Shown here: positions 1 to 10,209 of the stretch, in pieces
Numbering within the stretch: position 1 is the stretch's first letter
How the letters are laid out: the number at the start of each line of letters is the position of its first letter
Assembly (NCBI RefSeq): GCF_005771495.1
Contig: NZ_VAUW01000012.1
Coordinates: forward strand, 62,001 to 126,000
Direction: 5' to 3'
Source: Maribacter sp. ACAM166
GTDB taxonomy: Bacteria > Bacteroidota > Bacteroidia > Flavobacteriales > Flavobacteriaceae
DNA length: 64,000 nucleotides
The notes under the pieces: model-generated
Databases searched by the model: none
Seen by the model: the letters and a program-made list of their open reading frames with translations, nothing else
Told to the model about the DNA's origin: nothing
Position numbers and translations under genes: made by a program

Positions 1-714
1 TTGTCCTGTAGAAGTCAAGTCTTTTGCGCCAATAACATCTACAGGTAAAGGAGAATCTGTATTACTTCTAGGTGCCGTACGAGAACCAACTACAATAAAC
101 TCGTCTAATTGCATTCCTTCAGATAATTGTACGTTAATAGTAGTTTTTCCAGCAGTAGATACTTCTTGCGTAGCGAAACCTATGTAACTAAACACCAATT
201 TTGTGTTATCAGTAACATTTATGGAATAATTTCCATCAAAATCTGAAGTAGTACCGTTAGTTGTTCCTTTTTCTACAATATTTACACCTGCTAAGGGCAT
301 TCCAGAAGCATCTGTGATTTTACCGGCAACACTATTTTGAATAACGGTATTTAAAGTTAGAGCGGATAAACCAGTATTAAAAGAATTTACTCTTAATACT
401 TTAACTCTATCTGGCTTCTTATGGTGAATAACATAATATTTATTTCCGAGGTATTCAAAATTGAAACTAGTTTTACGTTCCAATTTATTGATAATTCTAT
501 CCAAAACAGGGAATTCATATTCCTCTGGATTTAAACTGGTAGTTGCCAGCAGGGTTGGATTGTAGGTGAAAAACACTTCGTGTTTTGCACTGATTTCATT
601 TAAAAACTCACTAAGAGTAACCTCTTTTTTAAGCTCATTTGATGCTTTTATGCTCATACTACTTGAAAAAAGTAGTGCCGCAAGCAGCATTCTCATTAAT
701 TTGTTAGTGTTCAT
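1..714 (-). CDS. TonB-dependent outer-membrane receptor with STN domain (partial, C-terminus off window)
   Basis: The frame runs from ATG at 714 to the window edge, giving 238 residues and no stop. Residues 1-24 look like a signal peptide. Residues about 30-100 resemble an STN (secretin/TonB N-terminal) signalling domain, and about 128-200 a carboxypeptidase-like regulatory domain (VAGKITDASGMPLAGVNI). The plug starts near 205 with GSRTAPRSNTDSPLPVDVI, the pattern of siderophore/cofactor-type receptors rather than the SusC type. It lies 15 bases after the FecR stop, so it is probably the receptor controlled by, and signalling to, the FecI/FecR pair. The substrate cannot be told from this fragment. 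Confidence 0.9.
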   Translation of the reverse strand, partial: MNTNKLMRMLLAALLFSSSMSIKASNELKKEVTLSEFLNEISAKHEVFFTYNPTLLATTSLNPEEYEFPVLDRIINKLERKTSFNFEYLGNKYYVIHHKKPDRVKVLRVNSFNTGLSALTLNTVIQNSVAGKITDASGMPLAGVNIVEKGTTNGTTSDFDGNYSINVTDNTKLVFSYIGFATQEVSTAGKTTINVQLSEGMQLDEFIVVGSRTAPRSNTDSPLPVDVIGAKDLTSTGQ

Positions 715-729
715 AAGTATATAGTTTAG

Positions 730-1743
730 TTAATTAATAGGGTCCTTTTGTACTTGTAAAATATTTCCTTTGTTAATAATTCTAGTTCCAGTAGCCTTTT
801 CAATAGCCGCTATACATATCTTCAAATTTTGATTTGGTATACCCCCAGAAATTGGTATTTCTTTTAAATGTTCAGATGAATATTTCACTTCAACACCATA
901 GGTTAATTCTAAATTGAACATGACTTCTTTCAATGGAATTTCATTAAATACATACGTACCACCTCTCCAAAGGGCATATGGGGTTTCAAGGGTAACTTTT
1001 TTGTGAATCAAATTTTCGCTTTCTTTGGAATAGGAGACTAACTCTCCTGGAATCATTTTGGTTACATCTCCATTGTTGAGCTCTAAATGGATTGAACCTT
1101 CATCTAAAACTACATTGGTTTTCTTTTCTCTGGTATTCACATGAAACTGTGTTCCTAAAACTTCTACTTTTAGGTCATTGGTTATCACCCAGAATTTTGC
1201 ATTAGTACTAGGTATAGATTTAACTATGAAATAAGCTTCTCCTTTTAAATTTAATAAACGGGGATTATCTTTATTGTAGGATATTTCTGAATTTCCGTTT
1301 AGTACAACAGAAGTTCCATCAGATAATTTAAGGTCAATAATTTCACCGAAATTTGTTTTATGAACTGTAGTGTTATGATTGTTGAATAGTGATAAACTTG
1401 TCCAACTCATTAAAATTAGTAGTACTGCAGCAGTTGAAAAATAGACTACTTTATGCGAAGCTCTTGATTTTTTGCTCGCTTTCTTTGGGGTAGGTTCTAG
1501 ACCTATTTTAGGTAGAATTTTAGCAAGTTCTTCGTTAACCTTATCAATTTTCGGAAATTGCTTCTCAAAATTTATTCCTATTATAATGGCTTTAGCGCTT
1601 TCTGCTGTTTCAATGTGTTGCGGATTATTTTGCAACCAATTGTTCCAGTATGCGATATCATTTTTATTTAGACTTTTGGCCCAATTTTCAAATGAGGTAT
1701 CATCTAAGAAATACTGTAAGTTGAATTTACTCTTGTTGATCAT
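730..1743 (-). CDS. FecR-family anti-sigma factor
   Basis: 337 residues. It has a cytoplasmic N-terminal region, one transmembrane segment at about 99-119, a periplasmic FecR domain at about 128-222 (FGEIIDLKLSDGTSVVLNG) and a C-terminal DUF4974-type domain at about 268-335. In known systems FecR binds the ECF sigma factor and relays the signal from the STN domain of an outer-membrane receptor. The sigma gene is 57 bases upstream and the receptor 15 bases downstream on the same strand, so a co-transcribed cell-surface signalling set is likely. The length is typical for the Bacteroidota family. Confidence 0.95.
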   Translation of the reverse strand: MINKSKFNLQYFLDDTSFENWAKSLNKNDIAYWNNWLQNNPQHIETAESAKAIIIGINFEKQFPKIDKVNEELAKILPKIGLEPTPKKASKKSRASHKVVYFSTAAVLLILMSWTSLSLFNNHNTTVHKTNFGEIIDLKLSDGTSVVLNGNSEISYNKDNPRLLNLKGEAYFIVKSIPSTNAKFWVITNDLKVEVLGTQFHVNTREKKTNVVLDEGSIHLELNNGDVTKMIPGELVSYSKESENLIHKKVTLETPYALWRGGTYVFNEIPLKEVMFNLELTYGVEVKYSSEHLKEIPISGGIPNQNLKICIAAIEKATGTRIINKGNILQVQKDPIN

Positions 1744-1800
1744 TTAGTAAGGTGTTCCATTGATAAGAGGTTTAATTCTTAAAAATATACCCTACTATTT

Positions 1801-2379
1801 TCAACTTTTTTTCAATATAGATTTAATTTGCTGATTTTCAGAGGCTATTCGTAGTTTTGTCATTGCCTTTTGTAGCGTATTTAAAACACTTTGGTAGTTC
1901 ATATCCATTACTTCTGCGATATCAGTACTATTCATATCACTGTAGTACTTCAAATAAATAACCTCTTTTTGCCTTGGAGATAATTGGTTGATTAAGTTTT
2001 TTAAGGTCTGGGTGCTTAGAAATCGTATCTCTTGATGTATTGAGAGTTCTTCTGAAGAAAATGTGAAATTAGATTTGAAAAATTGCGCTTCTGAAATTGG
2101 AATGTTATTATGATTTTTTTGCAACTCTTTAATTAGCCTTCTTTTAAAAGAAACAAATAGATACGCTTTTAGATTCTTTATGACTCTTGGCTTTTTCCTC
2201 TCCTCGTAAAGTTGAATGAAAAAATTCTGAAGACAATCTTCCGTTAGATGCGGTGCATTACTTATTTTAATTCCATAAACATGTAATTGCGGATAGAATT
2301 TTTTATAGAGGAGGGTAAAGGCGCTAGTTTCTCCTTTTTTAAAAAAATACCAAAGTGTCTCGTCAGAGTGAAGATCCAT
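1801..2379 (-). CDS. RNA polymerase ECF sigma-70 factor, FecI-like
   Basis: 192 residues. A sigma region 2 lies at about 20-90 and region 4 at about 128-180 (LSPRQKEVIYLKYYSDMNSTDIAEVM is the helix-turn-helix region). There is no region 3, as expected for the ECF group. It sits directly upstream of a FecR anti-sigma gene and a TonB receptor, which is the standard Bacteroidota surface-signalling arrangement. It probably drives transcription of the receptor locus. It is divergent from ychF. Confidence 0.94.
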   Translation of the reverse strand: MDLHSDETLWYFFKKGETSAFTLLYKKFYPQLHVYGIKISNAPHLTEDCLQNFFIQLYEERKKPRVIKNLKAYLFVSFKRRLIKELQKNHNNIPISEAQFFKSNFTFSSEELSIHQEIRFLSTQTLKNLINQLSPRQKEVIYLKYYSDMNSTDIAEVMDMNYQSVLNTLQKAMTKLRIASENQQIKSILKKS

Positions 2380-2551
2380 CTAATTTTATAGATTCTGTGG
2401 ATAAAGTATCAAAATTATTCTTAAAAAATGTTAAATACTAGAAATTTACTCATCCTTCGTCTAAAATATTTGCAAATAACACTAAAATTATGCGCGATTT
2501 TTTGTATAAAGTTTAGAGCGAAAATTGAAGGCAAAATGCATTAGTAAAAAC

Positions 2552-2559
2552 TATATTTG
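2552..2559 (+). promoter_or_regulatory. Bacteroidota-type -7 promoter element of ychF
   Basis: TATATTTG matches the TAnnTTTG -7 consensus of Bacteroidota sigma-A promoters exactly. It lies 22 bases before the ATG at 2582 and downstream of the longer possible start at 2525. It therefore supports 2582 as the real start. No clear -33 TTG was seen at normal spacing. Confidence 0.65.
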
Positions 2560-2581
2560 CACCCTTGAAATATTTTTAATT

Positions 2582-3676
2582 ATGAAAGCAGGTATTGTAG
2601 GATTGCCAAATGTTGGGAAATCAACACTTTTTAATTGTTTGTCTAATGCTAAAGCGCAAAGTGCGAATTTTCCATTTTGCACCATTGAACCTAATATAGG
2701 TGTTGTAAGTGTACCCGATGCACGATTAGAAAAACTGGAAGAATTAGTAAACCCAGAAAGAGTATTGCCTGCAACTGTTGAAATAGTTGATATTGCAGGT
2801 CTTGTCAAAGGTGCCAGTAAAGGGGAAGGATTAGGGAATCAATTTTTGGGTAATATTCGTGAAACAGATGCAATCTTACATGTATTACGTTGCTTTGATG
2901 ATGATAATATTATTCATGTAGATGGTAGTATTGATCCAATTCGTGATAAGGAGACTATAGATATGGAGCTTCAATTAAAAGATTTAGAAACAGTAGATAA
3001 GAAACTAGAGAAAGTAAAGAGAGCGGCCAGAACGGGTAATAAAGAAGCTCAAAAAGAAGAAGCGGTATTATTGGCAATTAAAAGCGGATTAGAAGCCGGT
3101 GTTTCAGTTCGAGCGATTAAGTTCGATAGCGAGTCTAGGGCAGAATTTGTAACACCGCTACAATTTATTACCGACAAGCCCGTGATGTATGTTTGTAATG
3201 TTGATGAAGATGCCGCATCGACTGGAAATGAATATGTTGAAAAGGTCAAGGCAGCTGTTGCAGGAGAGAATGCTGAAGTTATTTTTCTTGCAGTTGGGAC
3301 GGAAGCGGATATTACCGAATTGGAAACTTATGATGAGCGTAAGATGTTTTTAGAAGATTTAGGTTTAGAAGAACCCGGTTCTGCAAAATTAATTCGTGGA
3401 GCATATAAATTATTAGCGCTTGAAACATATTTCACAGCTGGTGTAAAAGAGGTGCGTGCTTGGACTATTCCTGTAGGCGCTACTGCGCCTCAAGCTGCTG
3501 GTGTAATCCATACCGATTTTGAAAAAGGATTTATACGGGCAGAGGTAATCTCTTATGCTGATTATGTAAATTACGGGAGTGAGGCAAAAGTGAAGGAAGC
3601 CGGCAAAATGAAAGTTGAGGGTAAAGAGTATGTTGTTAAGGATGGAGATGTGATGCATTTCCGTTTTAACGTTTAG
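2582..3676 (+). CDS. ychF: redox-regulated ATPase/GTPase YchF (Obg family)
   Basis: 364 residues, the usual YchF length. The G1 loop is GLPNVGKST at residues 7-15, followed by the Obg-like switch region (VDIAGLVKGASKGEGLGN) and the G4-like NVDE. A C-terminal TGS domain ends in KDGDVMHFRFNV. YchF is a ribosome-associated P-loop NTPase that in other bacteria prefers ATP and is linked to stress responses. The frame is open from 2525, but the start at 2582 fits the family and follows a promoter element. The stop overlaps the convergent cbpM-like gene by four bases. Confidence 0.97.
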   Translation: MKAGIVGLPNVGKSTLFNCLSNAKAQSANFPFCTIEPNIGVVSVPDARLEKLEELVNPERVLPATVEIVDIAGLVKGASKGEGLGNQFLGNIRETDAILHVLRCFDDDNIIHVDGSIDPIRDKETIDMELQLKDLETVDKKLEKVKRAARTGNKEAQKEEAVLLAIKSGLEAGVSVRAIKFDSESRAEFVTPLQFITDKPVMYVCNVDEDAASTGNEYVEKVKAAVAGENAEVIFLAVGTEADITELETYDERKMFLEDLGLEEPGSAKLIRGAYKLLALETYFTAGVKEVRAWTIPVGATAPQAAGVIHTDFEKGFIRAEVISYADYVNYGSEAKVKEAGKMKVEGKEYVVKDGDVMHFRFNV

Positions 3677-3966
3677 GGCTCATATATTTTAAGTCTGTTC
3701 TTTACAAGCTTTAATTCATGTTCAAGTTGATTAAGTTTTTGTGTCAAGTGATTTAAAGCGTCAACCCCCTCTAAGTTAATGCCCAGTTCATTCTGTAATC
3801 TACCAATACGTTCAATTTCTACAATAGTATGAGATTCAACGTATATGTTACTTTCTATTTGTTTTATTTCTATGAGTCCATATTCTTGTAAGGAGTAGAT
3901 GAAATCCACAGGGGTTTGTGTATACTCACAATAATGATCGATTAATACAAAGTTATCTGCTTGCAT
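3673..3966 (-). CDS. CbpM-like chaperone modulator (MerR-type HTH)
   Basis: 97 residues. The N-terminal half resembles the MerR-like helix-turn-helix of CbpM (FIYSLQEYGLIEI), and a coiled-coil helix closes the protein (about 68-95). It lies two bases after the cbpA-like gene on the same strand, an arrangement in which CbpM binds the J-domain of CbpA and restrains it. The function is inferred from family and neighbour. It could alternatively act as a DNA-binding regulator. The end overlaps ychF tail to tail. Confidence 0.8.
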   Translation of the reverse strand: MQADNFVLIDHYCEYTQTPVDFIYSLQEYGLIEIKQIESNIYVESHTIVEIERIGRLQNELGINLEGVDALNHLTQKLNQLEHELKLVKNRLKIYEP

Positions 3967-3968
3967 AA

Positions 3969-4871
3969 TTATCTTAATTTTTTAAGTTGCTGATAGAGCT
4001 TCCTTTCCTCTGAGGTTAGGTTCTTAGGCATCTCAATTTTATAGGTAATGTAAAGGTCTCCATGATTGCTTTTACGCTTGTAAACGGGCATTCCTTTTCC
4101 TTTTAATTTTACTTTTGTGTCATTTTGGGTTTCTGGTTTTACCTTGAGCTTTACTTTTCCTGTCAAGGTTTCTACCTCTATTTCACCTCCTAAAATAGAA
4201 TCATATAAAGTAATTGCCTGATTTTTATATAAATCATTCCCAACACGTTGAAATGCTGTTGTGTTATTAATCTCAAATGTGAGGTATAAATCTCCTTTAG
4301 GCCCACCATTTACACCCTCACCTCCGTAGCCAGCTATTTTTATAGTTTGGCCATCTTCAACTCCAGCAGGTATGGTAATTCTAATTTTCTTTTTACCTAA
4401 GTCTAACGTCTGTTTCTGGTCCTCCAAAACATCCAGAATATTAAGTTTTAGGGTGGCATTCAAATCCTGACCCTTAAATTGTGTAGACCTTCTTCCGCCG
4501 CCGCCGCCATAGCCTGCGCCCCCGAACATTGATTCAAAAAAATCTGAGAAATCCTCGTTACTATAATTGCCAGAGCCACCATTACCGGATCTTCTGCTTC
4601 CTGTAGAACTACGTTGATTTCTTTTTGCTTGTTCAAATGAATCGGCGTGTTCCCAATCTTTTCCATACTGATCATATTTCTTTCGTTTATCAGGATCGCT
4701 CAATACTTCATTGGCTTCATTGATTTGTTGAAATTTATGTTGGGCAGTTTTATCGTTCGGGTTTAAATCTGGGTGTAGTTTTCGTGCTAATTTGCGGTAG
4801 GCTTTTTTAATTTCGGCTTGAGAAGCCTTATTATTTATTTCAAGAATTTTATAATAATCAATAAACTCCAT
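3969..4871 (-). CDS. cbpA: DnaJ-class molecular chaperone, CbpA type
   Basis: 300 residues. An N-terminal J-domain (about 4-70) has HPD at 33-35, the motif that stimulates DnaK ATPase. A Gly/Phe-rich linker follows (about 85-130, with a GGGGG run encoded by a GC-rich ccg repeat). Two C-terminal DnaJ beta domains complete it. The cysteine-rich zinc finger of DnaJ is absent, which marks the CbpA/DnaJ class II type. It is followed two bases later by the putative inhibitor CbpM, so both are probably one transcript. Confidence 0.93.
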   Translation of the reverse strand: MEFIDYYKILEINNKASQAEIKKAYRKLARKLHPDLNPNDKTAQHKFQQINEANEVLSDPDKRKKYDQYGKDWEHADSFEQAKRNQRSSTGSRRSGNGGSGNYSNEDFSDFFESMFGGAGYGGGGGRRSTQFKGQDLNATLKLNILDVLEDQKQTLDLGKKKIRITIPAGVEDGQTIKIAGYGGEGVNGGPKGDLYLTFEINNTTAFQRVGNDLYKNQAITLYDSILGGEIEVETLTGKVKLKVKPETQNDTKVKLKGKGMPVYKRKSNHGDLYITYKIEMPKNLTSEERKLYQQLKKLR

Positions 4872-5111
4872 AAGTATTCATATTCTAGGTGAAAGATATA
4901 AAAAGGTAGAATTGTTTCCTATGACATTAGCAGGTATTTTACGATTACTTAACCTGTAAAATTATGTTGGTGTTTTGATAGCAGTTATTGAAAATTAATA
5001 ACTGCTATCAACAATTATGGAGTTTTCATTGTTAATTACTTTAACAGACAAGGGTTTTATTTTTTAGCGAGTGGTACTATCTTTAGCCTCACTTTCATAA
5101 ATCTTTATTTA

Positions 5112-6974
5112 ATGTCCCAAGACGCTCAATACACTGAAGATAATATACGTTCGCTTGATTGGAAAGAACATATTCGATTACGACCAGGTATGTATATTGG
5201 TAAATTGGGAGATGGCTCATCTGCAGATGATGGTATCTATATTCTATTAAAAGAAGTTATCGATAACTGTATTGATGAGTTTGTAATGGGCTCAGGAAAG
5301 ACCATTGAAATTTCTATAAAAGATAAAGTAGTCAAGGTTAGGGATTATGGTCGTGGTATCCCATTAGGTAAGGTAGTCGATGTAGTTTCTAAAATGAATA
5401 CCGGTGGTAAGTATGATAGTCGGGCTTTTAAGAAGTCTGTTGGTTTGAACGGCGTAGGTTCTAAAGCGGTTAATGCATTATCCAGTTTTTTTGAAGTTCA
5501 ATCGTCACGTGACAATAAGATGAAAACGGCTCAGTTCAGTTCTGGAAATTTAGAAAATGAAATAGGTCCGGAGGAAACTACTAAAAGAAAGGGTACAAAG
5601 GTGACTTTTATTCCAGATGAAGCCATCTTTAAAAATTATAAATATAGAAATGAGTATGTAGAACGCATGCTCAAAAACTACGTATATCTTAATCGTGGTC
5701 TTACTATTGTTTTTAATGGTGAGAAATTTTATTCTGAAAATGGATTAAAAGATCTTCTTGAGGATAATAATAATATGGATGACATGCTGTATCCTGTTAT
5801 TCATCTAAAAGGAGAGGATATTGAGATTGCTATTACGCATAGCAAAACACAATATAGCGAAGAATATCACTCTTTTGTGAATGGGCAGCACACGACACAT
5901 GGTGGAACTCATCAAGCTGCTTTTAGGGAGGCAATCGTTAAAACAATTCGTGATTTTTATGGTAAAAATTATGAAGCTTCAGATATTAGGAAGTCAATCA
6001 TTTCGGCGATTGCTTTAAAGGTCATGGAGCCAATTTTTGAAAGCCAGACAAAGACGAAATTAGGTTCAACGGATATGGGTGGTAATTTCCCGACAGTACG
6101 AACCTATATCAATGATTTTATTGGTAAATATTTAGATAATTACCTTCATAAGAATACTGATACAGCAGATAAGTTACAGCGAAAAATTATGATGGCCGAG
6201 AAGGAGCGAAAGGAACTTTCGGGTATTCGTAAGCTAGCAAAAGATAGAGCAAAAAAAGCAAGTCTTCATAATAAAAAGCTTCGAGATTGCAGAGTTCACT
6301 TTAGCGATATGAAGCATGACCGTAGATTAGAAAGTTCACTTTTTATTACTGAGGGTGATTCTGCTTCGGGATCCATTACGAAATCAAGAGACGTGAATAC
6401 TCAAGCGGTTTTTAGTTTAAAAGGAAAGCCCTTGAATTCGTACGGCATGTCAAAGAAAATTGTTTATGAAAATGAGGAATTCAACCTCTTACAGGCGGCA
6501 TTGAGAATCGAGGAATCTATTGAAGATTTAAGATATAATAATATAATTATAGCGACTGATGCAGATGTTGATGGTATGCATATTAGATTATTATTAATCA
6601 CCTTCTTTTTGCAATTTTTCCCAGAACTGATAAAGGAAAATCATCTTTACATTCTACAAACACCCTTATTTAGGGTGCGTAATAAAAAGGAGACCATTTA
6701 TTGTTATAGTGATGAAGAGCGACAAAACGCCCTAAACAAATTAACGGGTAAACCAGAGATAACACGTTTTAAAGGATTAGGGGAAATTTCACCAGATGAA
6801 TTCAGACATTTTATTGGTGATGATATTAGATTAGAACCCATAATGTTAGACAAGGCAATGTCTATTGAAGAACTATTAAGTTTTTATATGGGAAAAAACA
6901 CCCCAGATAGGCAGAAATTTATTATTAATAACCTTAAAGTGGAAGTTGATATAGCTAAGGATAAAGAATTATAA
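5112..6974 (+). CDS. parE: DNA topoisomerase IV subunit B (GyrB/ParE type)
   Basis: 620 residues. The GHKL ATPase domain comes first (RPGMYIG, DNCIDE, GRGIP), then the transducer, then the TOPRIM region with EGDSASGS and DADVDG. The short length without a GyrB insert, and the parC gene 25 bases downstream, identify it as the topoisomerase IV ATPase subunit, which decatenates chromosomes. A TATCTTTA box at 5078-5085, one base off the -7 consensus, may be its promoter. It probably forms an operon with parC and possibly mscL. Confidence 0.95.
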   Translation: MSQDAQYTEDNIRSLDWKEHIRLRPGMYIGKLGDGSSADDGIYILLKEVIDNCIDEFVMGSGKTIEISIKDKVVKVRDYGRGIPLGKVVDVVSKMNTGGKYDSRAFKKSVGLNGVGSKAVNALSSFFEVQSSRDNKMKTAQFSSGNLENEIGPEETTKRKGTKVTFIPDEAIFKNYKYRNEYVERMLKNYVYLNRGLTIVFNGEKFYSENGLKDLLEDNNNMDDMLYPVIHLKGEDIEIAITHSKTQYSEEYHSFVNGQHTTHGGTHQAAFREAIVKTIRDFYGKNYEASDIRKSIISAIALKVMEPIFESQTKTKLGSTDMGGNFPTVRTYINDFIGKYLDNYLHKNTDTADKLQRKIMMAEKERKELSGIRKLAKDRAKKASLHNKKLRDCRVHFSDMKHDRRLESSLFITEGDSASGSITKSRDVNTQAVFSLKGKPLNSYGMSKKIVYENEEFNLLQAALRIEESIEDLRYNNIIIATDADVDGMHIRLLLITFFLQFFPELIKENHLYILQTPLFRVRNKKETIYCYSDEERQNALNKLTGKPEITRFKGLGEISPDEFRHFIGDDIRLEPIMLDKAMSIEELLSFYMGKNTPDRQKFIINNLKVEVDIAKDKEL

Positions 6975-6999
6975 ACTAAGTAAATACGATTGCTTCTTA

Positions 7000-9663
7000 A
7001 TGGAAGAAAATGACGATTTTAACGATAAGAACAACGATAATATTTCTGAAGAGAACAGTGTAAATACAGACTCATCTGAAGCTTTGACCAGGGTGTCGGG
7101 TATGTATAAAGAATGGTTCTTAGATTACGCTTCATATGTTATACTAGAGCGAGCCGTACCCGCTATTGAAGACGGTTTTAAACCTGTACAGCGCAGAATC
7201 ATGCATTCTCTTAAAGAATTGGATGACGGTAGGTATAACAAGGTTGCCAACGTTGTTGGTCATACCATGCAGTACCATCCCCATGGGGATGCCAGTATTG
7301 CAGATGCGATGGTGCAAATAGGGCAGAAAGACCTATTAATTGATACCCAAGGTAACTGGGGTAATATTTTGACAGGAGATAGGGCTGCTGCCTCAAGGTA
7401 TATTGAAGCTAGGCTATCGAAATTTGCTCTAGAAGTAATTTTCAGCCCTAAAATAACCGAATGGCAATCATCTTATGATGGTAGAAAGAAAGAGCCGGTA
7501 AATCTCCCTGTGAAGTTTCCGTTATTACTCGCTCAAGGTGCGGAAGGAATTGCAGTAGGTCTTTCAACAAAAATACTTCCACATAATTTTATTGAGGTTA
7601 TAGATGCTTCCATTAAACATTTAAAAGGACAACGATTTAAACTATTTCCAGATTTCCCTACGGCGGGTATAATTGACGTTACAAATTATAATGAAGGATT
7701 ACGAGGAGGTAAAATAAGAGTTCGTGCTAAAATAGCTCAGTTAGATAAGAACACGTTGGTTATTAGTGAGATACCTTATGGAACCAATACTGGTTCTTTA
7801 ATTGATTCTATTTTGAAAGCCAATGAGAAAGGCAAAATTAAAATTAAAAAAATAGAGGATAACACGGCTGCCGATGTTGAGATTTTAGTACATCTGCCAG
7901 CTGGTATTTCTCCAGATAGAACTATTGATGCTCTTTATGCTTTTACGGCTTGTGAGTCCTCGATTTCACCTTTAGGCTGTATAATTGAAGACAATAAACC
8001 TTTGTTTATTGGCGTAACCGATATGCTTCAAAGGTCAACTGATTCTACAGTAGAGCTATTGAAGAAGGAGCTTGAAATACAGTTAAGCGAACTAGAAGAA
8101 CAGTGGCATTTTGCTTCATTGGAGCGAATCTTTATTGAGAATCGTATTTACCGTGATATTGAAGAAGAAGAGACTTGGGAGGGTGTTATTAAGGCTATCG
8201 ACAAAGGCCTAGCTCCATTTACCAAACATTTAAAACGTGCTGTTACCGAAGATGATATTGTTAGGCTAACTGAAATTCGAATCAAAAGAATATCAAAATT
8301 TGATTTGGATAAGGCGCAGCAACATTTAGAAAGTCTTCAGGAGCGTATAGCCGAAGTGAAAAATCATCTAGATCATTTAATAGAATTCGCAATTGATTAT
8401 TTTAAAAGACTTAAGGAAACCTACGGAAAGGATAGAGGGCGTCTTACTGAAATTAGAATATTTGATGATATTGAAGCTACTAAAGTGGCCATAAGAAACA
8501 CGAAACTCTATGTCAATAGAGAAGAGGGATTTGTAGGCACCTCTCTTAAGAAGGATGAATATGTAACGGACTGCAGTGACATTGATGATATAATCGTTAT
8601 CACCAATGATGGTAAAATTATGGTCTCTAAGGTTGACTCCAAGATTTTTGTAGGTAAAGGCATTATACACGTTGCCGTATTCAAGAAAAAGGATAAAAGA
8701 ACCACGTATAATTTAATTTATAAGGACGGTAAAGGTGGGCCTACATTTATTAAAAGGTTTAACGTAACTAGCGTTACGAGAGATAGGATTTATGATTTAA
8801 CTAACGGCAATTCTAATTCGCAAGTATTGTATTTTTCTGCCAATGCTAATGGAGAGGCTGAAGTCATCACCGTATTGCTGCGTCAAGTAGGCAGTGTCAA
8901 AAAATTGAAATGGGATATTGATTTTTCTGATGTATTAATCAAAGGACGATCATCTAAGGGGAATCTTGTTACGAAGTACTCTGTAAAAAGAATAGAACTT
9001 AAAGAGAAGGGGGTATCAACCCTAAAGCCGAGAAAAATTTGGTTCGATGATGTAGTTCGTAGGCTCAATGTTGATGGAAGAGGGGAGCTTTTGGGCGAGT
9101 TTAGGGGTGATGATTTATTACTGGTGATATCTCAAAAGGGAGTTGCTAAAACATTTCTTCCGGTATTGACATCGCATTTTGATGATGATATGATAGTTCT
9201 TGAGAAATGGATGCCAGAGAAACCCATTTCTGCCATTTATTGGGAAGGTGAAAAGGAGCGTTATTATGTTAAAAGATTTCTTGTTGAAAGCGAAAATAAA
9301 GAAGAGTTATTTATTTCAGAGCATCCAAAATCGTATTTAGAACTCGTAGCGACCGATTGGCGACCATTAATAGAAATAGAATTCCCTAAGCCAAGAGGTA
9401 AAGAGCCTAGAGAAAGTGAAACTGTTGATTTAGAGAATTTTATATCAATTAAAGGAATAAAAGCTTTAGGTAATCAACTCATCACCGAAAAAATAAAAAA
9501 CATCAATATTCTTGAGCCTTTGCCTTTTGAGCCCATTGTTCCAGAAAAAACAGAAGATATTGAGGTCGTAGATGAAGAATCTATAGAGCCTAATAAGAAG
9601 AACGGTATTTCTGATACAGAGAATGATGAACCAACAGATGATCCTAAAACGTTATTCGACTAG
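7000..9663 (+). CDS. parC: DNA topoisomerase IV subunit A
   Basis: 887 residues. The breakage-reunion core carries the catalytic tyrosine in AASRYIEARLS (Tyr134). A coiled-coil tower and a C-terminal beta-pinwheel-like region follow, and the tail is acidic and probably disordered (about 835-887). The length suits Bacteroidota ParC. With ParE it forms the A2B2 type IIA enzyme. It starts 25 bases after parE and ends 8 bases before mscL. Confidence 0.95.
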   Translation: MEENDDFNDKNNDNISEENSVNTDSSEALTRVSGMYKEWFLDYASYVILERAVPAIEDGFKPVQRRIMHSLKELDDGRYNKVANVVGHTMQYHPHGDASIADAMVQIGQKDLLIDTQGNWGNILTGDRAAASRYIEARLSKFALEVIFSPKITEWQSSYDGRKKEPVNLPVKFPLLLAQGAEGIAVGLSTKILPHNFIEVIDASIKHLKGQRFKLFPDFPTAGIIDVTNYNEGLRGGKIRVRAKIAQLDKNTLVISEIPYGTNTGSLIDSILKANEKGKIKIKKIEDNTAADVEILVHLPAGISPDRTIDALYAFTACESSISPLGCIIEDNKPLFIGVTDMLQRSTDSTVELLKKELEIQLSELEEQWHFASLERIFIENRIYRDIEEEETWEGVIKAIDKGLAPFTKHLKRAVTEDDIVRLTEIRIKRISKFDLDKAQQHLESLQERIAEVKNHLDHLIEFAIDYFKRLKETYGKDRGRLTEIRIFDDIEATKVAIRNTKLYVNREEGFVGTSLKKDEYVTDCSDIDDIIVITNDGKIMVSKVDSKIFVGKGIIHVAVFKKKDKRTTYNLIYKDGKGGPTFIKRFNVTSVTRDRIYDLTNGNSNSQVLYFSANANGEAEVITVLLRQVGSVKKLKWDIDFSDVLIKGRSSKGNLVTKYSVKRIELKEKGVSTLKPRKIWFDDVVRRLNVDGRGELLGEFRGDDLLLVISQKGVAKTFLPVLTSHFDDDMIVLEKWMPEKPISAIYWEGEKERYYVKRFLVESENKEELFISEHPKSYLELVATDWRPLIEIEFPKPRGKEPRESETVDLENFISIKGIKALGNQLITEKIKNINILEPLPFEPIVPEKTEDIEVVDEESIEPNKKNGISDTENDEPTDDPKTLFD

Positions 9664-9671
9664 ATTTTATT

Positions 9672-10100
9672 ATGAAGAATTTTTTTCAAGAGTTTAAAAA
9701 TTTTGCCATAAAAGGCAATATGATTGATTTGGCCATAGGTATCATTATAGGTACTGCCTTTAACAATGTGGTAAGTACTTTGGTATCCAAGATTATAATG
9801 CCTCCACTTTCATTATTGACAGATGATGTAAACTTGGCCAATAAAAAATGGATTCTTCGCAAGGCTATTGATAATGTAGAAGAAGTTGCTGTTGGTTATG
9901 GAGAATTGATTGAGTCTTTAGTAGATTTTTGTATAATCGCATTAACCATATTCATTGTAGTGAAATTTATAAATCGATTTAAAGAAAAAGCTGAAGATCC
10001 TGAAAATAAAGAAGTAGAAACACCAAAAAATATTGCATTGCTTTCTAGCATGGAGAAATTGCTAAAAGAGCAGAATAAGATTCTTAAAAACAGGAAATAA
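9672..10100 (+). CDS. mscL: large-conductance mechanosensitive channel
   Basis: 142 residues, typical for MscL. The N-terminal amphipathic helix and first membrane helix carry the family signature (FAIKGNMIDLAIGIIIGTAF). A second membrane helix lies at about 80-100 and a cytoplasmic helical bundle ends the protein. It opens under membrane tension to release solutes during hypo-osmotic shock. It follows parC by 8 bases, so it is probably co-transcribed. Confidence 0.97.
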   Translation: MKNFFQEFKNFAIKGNMIDLAIGIIIGTAFNNVVSTLVSKIIMPPLSLLTDDVNLANKKWILRKAIDNVEEVAVGYGELIESLVDFCIIALTIFIVVKFINRFKEKAEDPENKEVETPKNIALLSSMEKLLKEQNKILKNRK

Positions 10101-10209
10101 AATTTATCTGTTTAACTATTAATTTGTCTTATCCATAAATAGAAAGTTAAGATTAGACAACTTTTAGAATAAATGCTTTTATAACTATCTTTACCTAAAT
10201 TTTTAATTA

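Noticed and set aside
10-110. SusC/RagA assignment for the left-edge receptor
   Set aside because: The plug start GSRTAPRSNTDSPLPVDVI is of the siderophore/cofactor receptor type and lacks the SusC-like opening; only the generic TonB receptor call is kept.
4490-4515. GC-rich ccg trinucleotide run
   Set aside because: It encodes the Gly run of the CbpA Gly/Phe linker and needs no other explanation.
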